Assembly (NCBI GenBank): GCA_040437565.1
Contig: JBDOQK010000020.1
Location: 248,001-312,000 of the forward strand
DNA: 64,000 nucleotides
Direction: 5' to 3'
From: Albugo candida
Taxonomy: Eukaryota > Oomycota > Peronosporomycetes > Albuginales
The notes beneath the pieces were generated by a model. That model did no database searches, was not told the origin of the DNA, and saw nothing but the letters and a program-made list of their open reading frames with translations. The first letter of the stretch is position 1. Every line of letters starts with the position of its first letter. The translations under genes were made by a program, and so were the position numbers. This document shows positions 1-11,500 of the stretch, one piece after another.

Positions 1-2
1 GT

Positions 3-518
3 GCTGAACCAAAAGAAGCACGTTCTGGAGGAGGTCACGCAGGCGGCTATGGAGGTCGTGGGGGAGGTTATGGTGGGCGTGGCTTTGGTGGAGGCTATGG
101 TGGCTGGCGAGGAGGGTACGGGGGCTATGGTGGATATGCACCCTATGCTGGAAGAGGGGGAGGAGGAGGAGGAGGTTATGGTAATTATGGTGGAGGATAT
201 GGATACAGCGGATACCCACCAGGGTACGGCGGTTACGCAGGATATGCAGGGTACGGAGGCGGTCGTGGAGGCTATGGAGGAGCGTATGGCAATTACATGG
301 GCGCCTATAGTGGTGGGTACGGAAATGCCGCGCAAGGCGAAGCTCAAATGCCAGGAAACGAGGGTGGTGAGGATGGATATAATGAGGATAACAGCGGCTA
401 TGGAGGAGGTGGTGGAGGAGGTAGTGGAGGAAGCGGTGGGGGATATGGTGGAGGATATCGTCAGGGAGGCGGTGGTCAAATGCCCGTCTCGCGTTCAGAG
501 CGTTACCGTCCATATTGA
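3..518 (+). CDS. Gly/Tyr-rich C-terminal part of an hnRNP-like RRM protein (5' truncated)
   Basis: The frame is open from the window edge to a TGA at 516-518 and encodes about 171 residues. It begins AEPKEAR, which resembles the last strand of an RRM in hnRNP A/B, Squid and DAZAP1-like proteins (typically VKxAEPKE). The rest is low complexity: GGYGG, GYGGYGGY and RGG/RGGG repeats, an acidic GEDGYNEDN patch near the end, and the tail SRSERYRPY. Such RGG/YGG tails bind RNA and drive condensation in hnRNPs (family knowledge). An AATAAA lies at 539-544, about 20 bp after the stop. A longer frame over the same bases gives a Met/Glu/Val-rich translation typical of an out-of-frame Gly-rich repeat, so I reject it. 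The RRMs must lie upstream of the window. Confidence 0.8.
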   Translation, partial: AEPKEARSGGGHAGGYGGRGGGYGGRGFGGGYGGWRGGYGGYGGYAPYAGRGGGGGGGYGNYGGGYGYSGYPPGYGGYAGYAGYGGGRGGYGGAYGNYMGAYSGGYGNAAQGEAQMPGNEGGEDGYNEDNSGYGGGGGGGSGGSGGGYGGGYRQGGGGQMPVSRSERYRPY

Positions 519-2448
519 TTCTTCCAGAGTAAAGAATGAATAAAACAACTATTTTCCTTTGACAAATAGTGTTATCCAAGCATTTCAGTTTCTTAATCTG
601 CTGCAATCTGTATCAGAGGGTGTTACTGAACTGATCTTTGGTGTGTATGGGCTTCATACGGAAAGTGTTATCAATTCTGTCAAATATTCAGCATAGCTTG
701 TGAGCGTTACAGTAGTCTTGATACATTCGGACGCACTGAAGTACATGCACTATATCATGGAAACGTTTAACGAAATATCAAATTAGTCGAGTATCAATTT
801 TACATTTTTCGTGTCGCGTGTAAATGTGAATTAAATAGTACTAGGNNNNNNNNNNNNNNNNNNNNNNNNNNNNNNNNNNNNNNNNNNNNNNNNNNNNNNN
901 NNNNNNNNNNNNNNNNNNNNNNNNNNNNNNNNNNNNNNNNNNNNNTTTCACTGTAATGATTACAATGTGCACTATGTTCTTTTATTGTGAATTGATGAAA
1001 TTCCATGAAGTAGAGGCCGTCATGTCTTCTTCCCTACTTGTGAGGGATGGCGGGTATGCGCAAAACGCACCGTATCACACACATATCTTCCGGTTACGCT
1101 CTTCTAGATGTTAAAAGATTCTGCATACCGCTGATTCTCTCTACTCATGTATATAAGTACGCTTAAATAGCTCGCAGAAGCTTGTTTGCTGCTGCGTCTC
1201 CTGTAGAAATGTTTGATTACTATTCGCAGATGATTTTTCTTGATGACCTCGTGTATTTAGTTGATCCCAGATCTTACACGGGAACTTTCCATAAGTAAAG
1301 CTTGCGTGATATTCTCTCGTCCATGTCTAGTCTCACTCATTTGCTCACCTAATTGCCTTCATGTATTCTTTTATTCAGTGATGCTCGCTGACGATGAGCG
1401 GCAGTGGGTAATGGTTTTGGTCCAAAAGGATAGACCCTGAGATCTAGGCATATGTCCCTTTATATTGGTGGGCTCTTAATTTTCTAGCTGCTATGAAATT
1501 GCGTTAAGTAGAATGAAAGCTTCCACTTGTGCATTGAACGAACAATATATTCTGGAATTCGCAACGCAATCGCCAAGCCATTAATGAGAGTCCTATAATA
1601 CTTCATCTACGAAGTAGTACCGAAGCACCAACATTATGCTTGATGTGATTGCAATGGATCGAAACAAATAATTTTCTGCCTCGGAAGGAGACGTCCAAGA
1701 AAAACCGTTTTCATCACATGGTCTCTATCAGTGTCTTTTCCAATGTTTGATATCGGTTGGAGTGTAGCTGTACGTTGGCAATGAGATTCCAAGATGTCCT
1801 TGGGCGATTAATTGACTCGAAACCCAATTACCCGGTCCAATATGTCAACACAATATCGAAATAGCGATTTCCGTATTGACTTTGTGTCGCCTTTTAGATT
1901 CCACGCAGCATTTCACCAGCTTCATTGGGTACGTTGCATCATACGGATGCTTAAAAAAAGAAGGCAACATACATCGGAAGTTAAAAGTTAGACTAATGAT
2001 GTACTCGCTTCTGTGATGATGGACACAGCAATTTGCTCCTCATTTCCCTCGATTGCAGCCCTGTATAAAAAATTGTTTGTGTTTATGAATTTCGGACATT
2101 TCAGCAAACTATAGGCGAAACAAACCCAACGTAGGATGGGTGTATCGCATTGCCTTACAGCATTCCGATAATAGATAAGAAACTCGGGAAGTAATTCATG
2201 ATGATTTATCATGGAAAAAGGATTGTTTTACACTGCGTCATTGCGATCTACCTTCCTTTAGCGGAGCTGATATCCTTAACCGTGAATATCGATCGGATAT
2301 GTATCTGTATCAAAAGTCCTTTGCACTTGAAATCTTCAAATCTGTGCAAACGTCTCGCCAATCTTGAGTCAGATAATAAACACTGCTAATAACTGTCCAT
2401 AACGGCGCCAGTGTTACCAACACACAAAAGGTTTGATTGGTCTTCAGA
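519..2448. other. Intergenic stretch with one 100-N gap (846-945)
   Basis: This is the 3' UTR and downstream sequence of the hnRNP-like gene, then about 1.9 kb in which I find no convincing exon, RNA gene or repeat. The sequence is AT-rich with stops in all frames. A 74-codon ORF on the minus strand (1988-2212) starts with ATG, but no family is recognisable. The last 240 bp is presumably the promoter of the helicase gene. The gap flanks do not match each other, so some bases are probably really missing here. Confidence 0.6.
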
Positions 2449-5236
2449 ATGCACCGATGCTCCCGTATGCGTCGGCAACCGCTAATTGCTTTACAACGCA
2501 ATACAGTCGCCGTGGTCAAATTGCTTCCAGAGGATTCTACACCAGTCAAACAATTCAGACAACCACGCAATTTCATGAATCGAGTGCCACAACATCTAAC
2601 AAATAATCGCTTTATATATTTTTCTACAGTACGCCAATCAAGTAACTTAGCGACTCAGCAAACAAAGGATGAAGAGAGTGAAATCCAACCAAAAAATGAT
2701 TACATAGATAGCAAGAATGCTGCAGTTTATTGGCCGAGCGGTGTGGCAAAAAATATGCATCGAATTCTCAAAGCTTTTCCACGTGATTTGGATGTAAAAA
2801 AGCTTGCAGTTGGCTCAGGGATGAATGCAAATGAGTGGCCACTCATTTCATCAGCTTTTCAGAAACAGTTTTTGAAAAATCCGTCGAAATTCTTCAGAAC
2901 TCAGGATGATTTACTGGAATTTGTTGATGCATTCCGGCAAAAACTTGACACAGATCGATCCATCGATGTCTCTGTTTCTGGTTCTTCGACAATGTTCTTA
3001 CTCTATCCGATGTTTCTCTCATTTGCAACGAAATCGTACTACTTCCATCGTGAGCAATCAGACATTTCGGACGAATCAACGCAAATGACGAGAGAGGGAA
3101 CTTCATCCATTAACGATAATGTGGAATTCAATGCTCTAAGACTAAGAGAACTGACCGATCTGAGATTACCTCACGAATTATATCCTCGTTCCAATGGCCT
3201 TAAAAGGAAGATTATTTACCATGAAGGCCCGACAAATTCTGGTAAAACGTACAACGCGTTAGAACGACTCAAAAAAGCTTGTACTGGTGGCGAGTATTCT
3301 GGAGGTCTTTATTGTGGGCCTCTACGGCTTTTGGCTCTTGAGATTTATGAGCGATTGAACTTGGAAGGCTTTTATACTTCACTTGTCACCGGTCAAGAGA
3401 AAAAGATCATGCCTCATGCAACCCATGTCGCATCTACAGTCGAAATGGCCAACATTAATGTCAAATGGGACGTAGCTGTCATTGACGAGGTGCAGCTGAT
3501 TGGTGACCTTCAACGAGGATGGGCTTGGACGCGTGCTCTTTTTGGTCTTCAGGCACGAGAGATCCACGTTTGTGGCTCAGGAGACGCTGTCAATTTGATA
3601 CGAAAATTCGCAGAAACAACAGGCGATGAATTCGAACTCAAATCTTACAAGCGTCGCTCTTCTTTGGAAATTGAGAAATCACACGTCAGCTCTCTCAATC
3701 AAATACAAGCTGGGGATTGCGTTGTGGCTTTTTCTAGACGGGAGATCTATCAAATTAAGCGTGATATTGAGCGGACTACCGGTATGAAGTGCTGCATTGT
3801 TTACGGCCTCCTACCTCCACAAACTCGTTCTCAGCAAGCACGATTATTTAATGATCCGAACAGCGGGTATTCTGTTCTTGTTGCCTCAGATGCCATTGGG
3901 ATGGGGCTCAATCTCAATATTCGCCGGATTATCTTCTCTAATGTGAAGAAATACAGCGGAGCAAGCGGTGGAATGGCAGATATATCACCCTCACTTGTCA
4001 AGCAAATAGCCGGTCGAGCAGGTCGCTATGGAACACAATTTGCGGACGTTGGAAAAGTTTCAAGCTTCCGTAAAGAGGATCTTGACTACATTCGCACTTC
4101 TTTTCACGAGCCATTGACACCCTTGAGATCGGCGGGATTGTTTCCAAACTCGGAGCAAATGGAACAATTTGCAGCTCATCTACCTGGAGTCACCGACCTG
4201 GCCGAGTTGGTAGATAAGTACGTCATGCTAGCGAGACTGGATGGAGAGTATTTTATGTGCAATCACGCAGATCTGAAAGAAAGCGCTGATTTATTGAAAG
4301 ACATTCCTTTGGTGCTATCCGATCGATTCACATTTTGTATGGCTCCTCTCAACACTAGAAATATGTTGGCCCGAAGAATCTTCCAGGATTATGCAAGCGC
4401 CCATGCCAAGCTTGATCGAGTCAAGCTTGATATTTATTTGCCGAGATATGCACCTCGTACATCAGAGGCACTTCGTGATGTAGAAATCAAAGCACAAATC
4501 ATCGATTTGTACCTGTGGCTTTCGCAGCGGTTCCCGGACACGTTTGTGGAGCAAGAGCTCGCGATCACGTTGAAAACACAAGTGCTAGTACTCGTCGAGC
4601 AAGGACTTCACAACACAACTTATAATGTGAAAAAAGAGCAAATTGCGAGTCAGAGATCAACAAAATATATCAAAAAAGGTTCATTCGAACAAGCGTATGC
4701 ACAAANNNNNNNNNNNNNNNNNNNNNNNNNNNNNNNNNNNNNNNNNNNNNNNNNNNNNNNNNNNNNNNNNNNNNNNNNNNNNNNNNNNNNNNNNNNNNNN
4801 NNNNNTCAAGCTTGATATTTATTTGCCGAGATATGCACCTCGTACATCAGAGGCACTTCGTGATGTAGAAATCAAAGCACAAATCATCGATTTGTACCTG
4901 TGGCTTTCGCAGCGGTTCCCGGACACGTTTGTGGAGCAAGAGCTCGCGATCACGTTGAAAACACAAGTGCTAGTACTCGTCGAGCAAGGACTTCACAACA
5001 CAACTTATAATGTGAAAAAAGAGCAAATTGCGAGTCAGAGATCAACAAAATATATCAAAAAAGGTTCATTCGAACAAGCGTATGCACAAAGAAAAACATA
5101 CAATCGACAAACGCAACGTCCACACCAAATCAAGAAAGAAGAGCCTGAATCGCCGAGCGATGAGCTTGATGGGCTGTCGCGAGCCACGAGATGGTTCAAT
5201 TCCCTGAGTGAGTCTTTTTTCCAGAAGAAATTGTAA
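2449..5236 (+). CDS. SUPV3L1: Mitochondrial ATP-dependent RNA helicase SUPV3L1/SUV3
   Basis: SUV3 unwinds RNA and works with mitochondrial RNA decay (family knowledge). Visible motifs are Walker A GPTNSGKT at about residues 260-267, the SUV3-type DEVQ box near 345, a GxGLN region (AIGMGLNLNIRR), and motif VI QIAGRAGRYG near 520. The N-terminus (MHRCSRMRRQPLIALQRN) is Arg-rich with no acids, as in a mitochondrial presequence. I chose the ATG at 2449 because the frame opens at a TTG and this ATG has A at -3. The gene is interrupted by a gap at 4706-4805 whose flanks repeat 285 bp. Reading 2449-4705 straight into 5091-5236 gives an uninterrupted 800-aa protein ending at TAA 5234-5236. The single exon is unusual beside its intron-rich neighbours. 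Confidence 0.93.
4421..5090. repeat. 285-bp gap-flank duplication inside SUPV3L1 (probable assembly artefact)
   Basis: 4421-4705 is repeated as 4806-5090, and the 100-N gap fills the space between. Both copies encode the same helicase C-terminal segment. Removing one copy plus the Ns keeps the frame (2,403 coding bases, 801 codons). A real tandem duplication would not end exactly at the N boundary. Confidence 0.9.
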
Positions 5237-6541
5237 GTTGTGAGAGTAGAGGTGGATCCGAGCGGAGGTCTTGATGATGTATCCAAAGTATTTTGCCGCC
5301 CAAGCCCAAATGTATTCATGCAGGAAACCTGTTTCAGTAGGTTCAACGCAAAGTTTACAAGCAAGATGCCACGGGATTTACTTGTTTATAAGGTGCCCCA
5401 TATTCGCCAGTGAAAATTGTCGAAATGAAGGCCTGAATGGTCTGAAGCATGGACAGAAATCTAGTTTGTTGGTTCCCACACCATTAATGATTGCCACTCA
5501 CGGTCACCATAATAGTCACGAGAGAATAGAGAACGTAATTCATCCATAAGAATTTTCCATAGTACTTCAAGTATTTCATCGGGCAATACCGGAACACAAC
5601 AAGGCTGAGTGAGGTCGTGATGACCAAAAACAGCAGAGAAATGCGTGCCTGAATATCCAGAGAGAAATTGAAAAGCACGCTATTCCCGGAAGTGAATTGG
5701 AGTGCGAGCGGAAGTCCAATGCCGACGAGAATGTTGAATACGGGGCCACCGAAACATCCTGCCAAANNNNNNNNNNNNNNNNNNNNNNNNNNNNNNNNNN
5801 NNNNNNNNNNNNNNNNNNNNNNNNNNNNNNNNNNNNNNNNNNNNNNNNNNNNNNNNNNNNNNNNNNAAAAACATACAATCGACAAACGCAACGTCCACAC
5901 CAAATCAAGAAAGAAGAGCCTGAATCGCCGAGCGATGAGCTTGATGGGCTGTCGCGAGCCACGAGATGGTTCAATTCCCTGAGTGAGTCTTTTTTCCAGA
6001 AGAAATTGTAAGTTGTGAGAGTAGAGGTGGATCCGAGCGGAGGTCTTGATGATGTATCCAAAGTATTTTGCCGCCCAAGCCCAAATGTATTCATGCAGGA
6101 AACCTGTTTCAGTAGGTTCAACGCAAAGTTTACAAGCAAGATGCCACGGGATTTACTTGTTTATAAGGTGCCCCATATTCGCCAGTGAAAATTGTCGAAA
6201 TGAAGGCCTGAATGGTCTGAAGCATGGACAGAAATCTAGTTTGTTGGTTCCCACACCATTAATGATTGCCACTCACGGTCACCATAATAGTCACGAGAGA
6301 ATAGAGAACGTAATTCATCCATAAGAATTTTCCATAGTACTTCAAGTATTTCATCGGGCAATACCGGAACACAACAAGGCTGAGTGAGGTCGTGATGACC
6401 AAAAACAGCAGAGAAATGCGTGCCTGAATATCCAGAGAGAAATTGAAAAGCACGCTATTCCCGGAAGTGAATTGGAGTGCGAGCGGAAGTCCAATGCCGA
6501 CGAGAATGTTGAATACGGGGCCACCGAAACATCCTGCCAAA
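5092..6541. repeat. 675-bp gap-flank duplication covering the SUPV3L1/NCLX 3' ends (probable artefact)
   Basis: 5092-5766 is repeated as 5867-6541 around the N run 5767-5866. Each copy holds the last codons of the helicase, the short convergent spacer and the last exon segment of the exchanger. The pieces at 5484-5766 (exchanger C-terminus, minus) and 5867-6011 (helicase C-terminus, plus) should not be counted as extra genes. Confidence 0.9.
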
Positions 6542-8123
6542 GCCATATTTGGGAAACCGGAGCGGGCAACTGAGATATTGGTGATGAGATCCCCGATGGA
6601 ATTACCCCAAGACAACACGGTCAAACCCAGCAGACTATTGCTGATCCCTGTGACCTTACCGAAAGCTGTTAATAATGCCATGATCTCTGCTGCAACGGTG
6701 AATATCCAACATACGCACGAGACAAAAGAAAGTGTCAGCAGAAACCCGCAAATGATCGGTGAGGTAGGCGGATGACTTCGATGAGTGCAGAAAGACATTA
6801 TGACAGCGCAAACAATACCAAAGCAAACAGCTAATTGCCAGCCATAAAGATACATTTGCTGGCTCCATAATCCGCATGTATACGCTATAAATACAGGTGA
6901 TCCAACAACCTGTACGATAGCTAAGGAGCGTGACCAATTCTCATCATCGATCGTCGGGATGGTGAGGTCTCGAATCAGTACAAGAAACACATGCGGAAGT
7001 GACCAGCATTTTTTCCAGATCGATCTCGTACTGGTAAACTCACTCAGAGCGCGGTGTCTAATACGCCTCCTCCACCTCAAATGGTTCCAGTACGCACCCT
7101 CGAGTATCCTGGCACCTCTAGAGAAATCAACGTTCTTCTCAGTCGGAGACACATCATCACATTCTTGGCCGTGTAGTATCAGTGGCGCGGACAATGACTC
7201 ACAGTCATCGAAATGTTGATCATAAATAACAGCTCCAAATTCTTGCGTTTTTGTGTGATTGTGTAATCCTCCGCCATGAAATTTCCCTGTCATCTCTGTA
7301 CTTGACAATGTCAAAAAGGTGTATTTCTGATCTGACAGAGTCATAGAAATTGGACCGTTTTTATGCCAAAACGCTGCAAGATCACTAGATACCAGCGCAT
7401 CTCTCGTGTCCAACGACATATTCTTCAATCCCAGCCAACGAGATCGACACTCAGGCACAACGGCCGCGCTCACGTACACAAAGTACATAAGTAGAAAGGC
7501 AAGTGCACACATTTGACCATCCTGTTGTACGTCTGTGAAAGCCAATAGTCCCATTAGAGCCAATGTGAGTAGTAAGGCTGAGAAGTCACGTGTGAAAGAA
7601 GGCACATGCTTTGTATCTTTGGAGCTTGCAATCAACACGCATCCGGCAACGACGTTGCTCACAAACATGGAGCCACCGAGGAGAGAGTTGATTCCCGTAT
7701 CGGGTAGCCCGGAAGAGTAAGCTGCGATCGATGAGAAAATGTCTGGAGCTCCATTCCCAAACGCTAAAAAGGTGACACCGGCAACTTGACACGGAATCTG
7801 AAGCTACGCGTCGTAGAGTTTGTATTCATTTTAGAAGACGTACGTCATTTATGCGTACCTTTTCACTGATATTTGCAAGCGTTGACGAAAGATACGCGTC
7901 CGCTGTGGTCGCAACTATAGAGATGAAGAAGGAGTGTAAGCTTTTGAACGCTATCTCATCGACACGTACTGAAGTAAAATAGCAATCCAGCCCATAAAAT
8001 AAACATTAGACTTGGTAGGAATGGTGCTTGTTCGAATGTGTCGCAATAAAGTGACAGATAATCGATGCCGAATGGTCCAAGGTCCGAAGAAATCGACGAG
8101 GAATTGGTGCACTCCATTATCAT
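6259..8123 (-). CDS. SLC8B1: Mitochondrial Na+/Ca2+ (Li+) exchanger, NCLX/CCX type
   Basis: Ca2+/cation antiporter; NCLX exports Ca2+ from the mitochondrial matrix in exchange for Na+ (family knowledge). I resolve three exons: 8123-7970, 7914-7859 and 7803-6259, with two 55-bp introns. The 1,755 coding bases give 584 aa, the size of animal NCLX. The first alpha repeat reads VAGVTFLAFGNGAPDIF and then LLGGSMFVSNVVAG. The second has LSWGNSIGDLITN and then GCFGGPVFNILVGIG. Just before the first is TTADAYLSSTL, matching the family TADDFFCPxL box. The loop between the two halves holds hydrophobic segments and a polar stretch. An in-frame stop lies just upstream of the chosen ATG (8121-8123); a second ATG follows two codons later. 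It converges on SUPV3L1 with a spacer of about 250 bp. Confidence 0.9.
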
Positions 8124-8498
8124 TACTACTTATCGTACCGGTTTTCGTTGCGATTTTGTACTTTACCGTGAATNNNNNNNNNNNNNNNNNNNNNNNNNNN
8201 NNNNNNNNNNNNNNNNNNNNNNNNNNNNNNNNNNNNNNNNNNNNNNNNNNNNNNNNNNNNNNNNNNNNNNNNNACCGGTTTTCGTTGCGATTTTGTACTT
8301 TACCGTGAATCCTTTGCTCGGCAGATGTTTGGTAAGATAGACTTTGCGTTTGAGAGTTTCTACGTCACGCTAAATGCCGAAAAGGAGGAAAAAATGAATG
8401 TATCGATAGGGAACGAGTCAAAGGAAGCAGCAAAAGCGTACATTCTCGAGCAAATAGCAGCTCAAGTCGACACGCGAGTGTGTCGAATCGCACGTTAG
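8065..8498 (+). CDS. Small ORF of about 98 codons overlapping NCLX exon 1 in antisense (doubtful gene)
   Basis: Once the duplicated gap flank is discounted, an ATG at 8065 opens a 98-codon frame ending in TAG at 8496-8498. It has no hydrophobic signal or known motif. The C-terminal third (KEAAKAYILEQIAAQVDTR) looks helical. The first 59 bases overlap NCLX exon 1 on the other strand, which is far better supported. It may be chance, a small real gene, or an unrecognised 5' exon of the downstream gene. I could not find a splice that joins it in frame to MED12. Confidence 0.25.
8137..8310. repeat. 37-bp gap-flank duplication (probable artefact)
   Basis: 8137-8173 is repeated as 8274-8310 on either side of the N run 8174-8273. 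It is the same signature as the longer duplications, with a shorter contig overlap. Confidence 0.88.
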
Positions 8499-8545
8499 GC
8501 GCTGCTTCTTTCTCTGACAGCAAAGATTCTCCAAGAATCAAACAC

Positions 8546-11500
8546 ATGATCGCTGATCCATGGCGAACCACACCCTCCCAGCGCTATAATAAGCGCAATG
8601 AAGTCTTACAAATGCATCATGCTCGAACTAAAGAAACGTCAAAGAGCTGTATAGCACAACGCGGAATTGGTGTGGATATGTCGTACTACAATGTACGTGC
8701 TGTGTTGTCTTTCAATAATAATTGCTGTCTATGAATCCGATAAGCTCTTTAGGCGGTGGAAGCAACAGAATTGGTCAAAATGAAAGGGTACCCGGGAGTT
8801 TTCGAGACGGATGCCAGCTTTCAGGAAGAAAAATTTCGTTTTCATGCTTTACGAAACAGTACATATGTGGCTCCTCTTCCCATTGGATTTCAGGTAAATT
8901 GGCATTCGCAGTATTCAATGTTTACAGCGACGGATATATACTCAAAACGGCTAGCATCCGTGGTTGTACGGTCAATCGAGTCTATCAAGAAGCGTGCAAG
9001 TCAGGCTGAGAATAGCGTCCATGAAGATAGTGTTGTCGATTTATCGACTTTTCTATTGCAAAACGTCAAGCGATTTGATAATTCTACAGCTGGTAAATGG
9101 ATGAGCGACTTGACCTCCGGGACAAAAAACTTACAAGAACTTATCCAATCGCTTGGCGTCCCCTTCAAACAGTGGAAATCAACATCGGATATTCCACAGT
9201 GTCCTCTGCTCGAATTTATTCTCGAATTTCGCCCAGGATACCTTGAAGCCTCCTGGTATGCACAGGTAAATGTTTTCTACACTGAAGTTAATGAGACAAA
9301 GCGCGTCTCTATGAAACGGATTGGAGATAATTTATTTCATCCCAAACTATTGGATGAACGAAGTACTGCGTGGACAAAGCAACTCATTGCCTACATGCAC
9401 GGGCTAGAAGCGAAAGACCAGATAGCAGTTTCAGTGGAAAACAAACGGCAAAAAACTTGGACTAAAGCCGATACTCGAATGAGCACAAACTATTCAGCGT
9501 TATGCTCTATCAGAAACCACAGAAATGGAAGCAGTGGATTCGACTCCAGAAGTTCCGACGACTCAAATTGCGCACCAAACGTATCCATTCAGGAGAAATG
9601 GTCGTACCTGCTCAAACTATCCAACTATCAATACAGATTGGGACTGTTGAATACAAACGAGTACTTAAATGGTCTGTTATCGTTACTCCAGAAAAGCTTA
9701 AGCTCGCCATCAAAGAGTCACACACCACTGAGCACGAAGATCTCTATTGCTCATAATCAAGTGATGGAACTTGTTGCAATGATACATCGTCTTGTGCCGG
9801 ATATCATGCGATTATTGGATACCACCATCAGCTTGGTGAAAATACTTGTCCATCACATTCGCTGTCTCATTCTTTCTGTCGATGCATCCTGCCACAACCA
9901 AGCGTGCACGCGGGAACTTGCGTGTGCATTATGTCAACTGTTACGGGACATTCTCATCGAACGTGAAAATATTCTTGTCTGCGTCGATGAATCAGGTATG
10001 AAGCTCACAAGTGTGAAAGCAGGCTCATTATATTTACGTCACTAGCGCTGGCAGGAATTCTGGAAATCATCCTTGATCAGCGATTCTTTAACTCGGAAAC
10101 GTACACTCTAGTCGATATCCGTCAATCTATCGCATCGTGCCGTCCTAAGCTGGAGGACGCGATCTCAAGAAATGTACGGATGGATCAGGTAAGAAGTTCG
10201 AGTCGTTAGTGACTGTACAAGCTGTACTTTCTCTTCATTCAGGCGAATTTGAATCTGTCAAGCCCCTCCTTTGCTCGAAATGAAGCTGAAATGATTCAAT
10301 GTTTAGATTCTTTCCATCGCGTCGATACAAGCATTGACATCCACAAAGTTTATCATCAGATCTTTACTACACCTTTGGATATTGATGCGAAGTCGTTGTC
10401 GGCCGACATGCACGCAATCTTCGTTGTATGTGAGTGGGCTATCACCAGTCAACGTCCTGCTGAATATCGATATCTGTCCGCGGTCTCTCTGCTGAAGATC
10501 CATAATCGAGCAGTTTTGCGTCATGGACGACGGTATGGGCTATTTATCACGATTTCCAGATTTGCTGAGTCAACTATTTGTAGGCACAAATTACTCAAGC
10601 ATGTCAAAGGAACGAGTCGAGCGATGCTGCAAGGACCACTACAGGATTTCTTGGCGTATTACGAGCCCAAGCTTATCACAGAACTGAATCATATCGTGGA
10701 GTTGTTTTGCCTTCTTGTACGGCGACAATTGTTCTGTGTTGAAACTTTTGTCGAATTTGTCAACTGCTACCAGGAGCGTGATCAGCATCAATGTTCGTCA
10801 GCATCAATGTCAAGTGCGTACAATATCGAATGCGGACCCGGTCGTGGTTTCAAATCGAACGAGCTCGGCTCCATTGATGCAACGACTCGACTTCAATTAT
10901 ACGTCTGGCAATTTCCTCGTGAAGTACACCCATCACCTTTGACTACGCCCGGGAACGCCAGCGATGAGCTCCGTGCCGAACGGTATCTATCACGCTGGCT
11001 CGATGTCCTACAGTTGAGCAAACAATCATTACAAANNNNNNNNNNNNNNNNNNNNNNNNNNNNNNNNNNNNNNNNNNNNNNNNNNNNNNNNNNNNNNNNN
11101 NNNNNNNNNNNNNNNNNNNNNNNNNNNNNNNNNNNTCGAATTTGTCAACTGCTACCAGGAGCGTGATCAGCATCAATGTTCGTCAGCATCAATGTCAAGT
11201 GCGTACAATATCGAATGCGGACCCGGTCGTGGTTTCAAATCGAACGAGCTCGGCTCCATTGATGCAACGACTCGACTTCAATTATACGTCTGGCAATTTC
11301 CTCGTGAAGTACACCCATCACCTTTGACTACGCCCGGGAACGCCAGCGATGAGCTCCGTGCCGAACGGTATCTATCACGCTGGCTCGATGTCCTACAGTT
11401 GAGCAAACAATCATTACAAAATAGCAAGACTTTGGAACGAGCTCAAATGTTTTGTGTGCATGTGTTCCAATCGCACGCTACATCTGAGCTGGAAGATATA

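Noticed and set aside
1-543. A 180-codon Met/Glu/Val-rich frame over the left edge
   Set aside because: It is the out-of-frame reading of a GGY/RGG repeat. The frame starting at base 3 gives a coherent RRM end and RGG tail.
1988-2212. 74-codon ORF on the minus strand upstream of SUPV3L1
   Set aside because: It begins with ATG and has no internal stop, but shows no motif, splice partner or family, and length alone is expected by chance in AT-rich spacer.
10751-11420. A true internal tandem repeat in MED12
   Set aside because: The copies end exactly at the N boundary and three other gaps show the same pattern; an assembly artefact is simpler.
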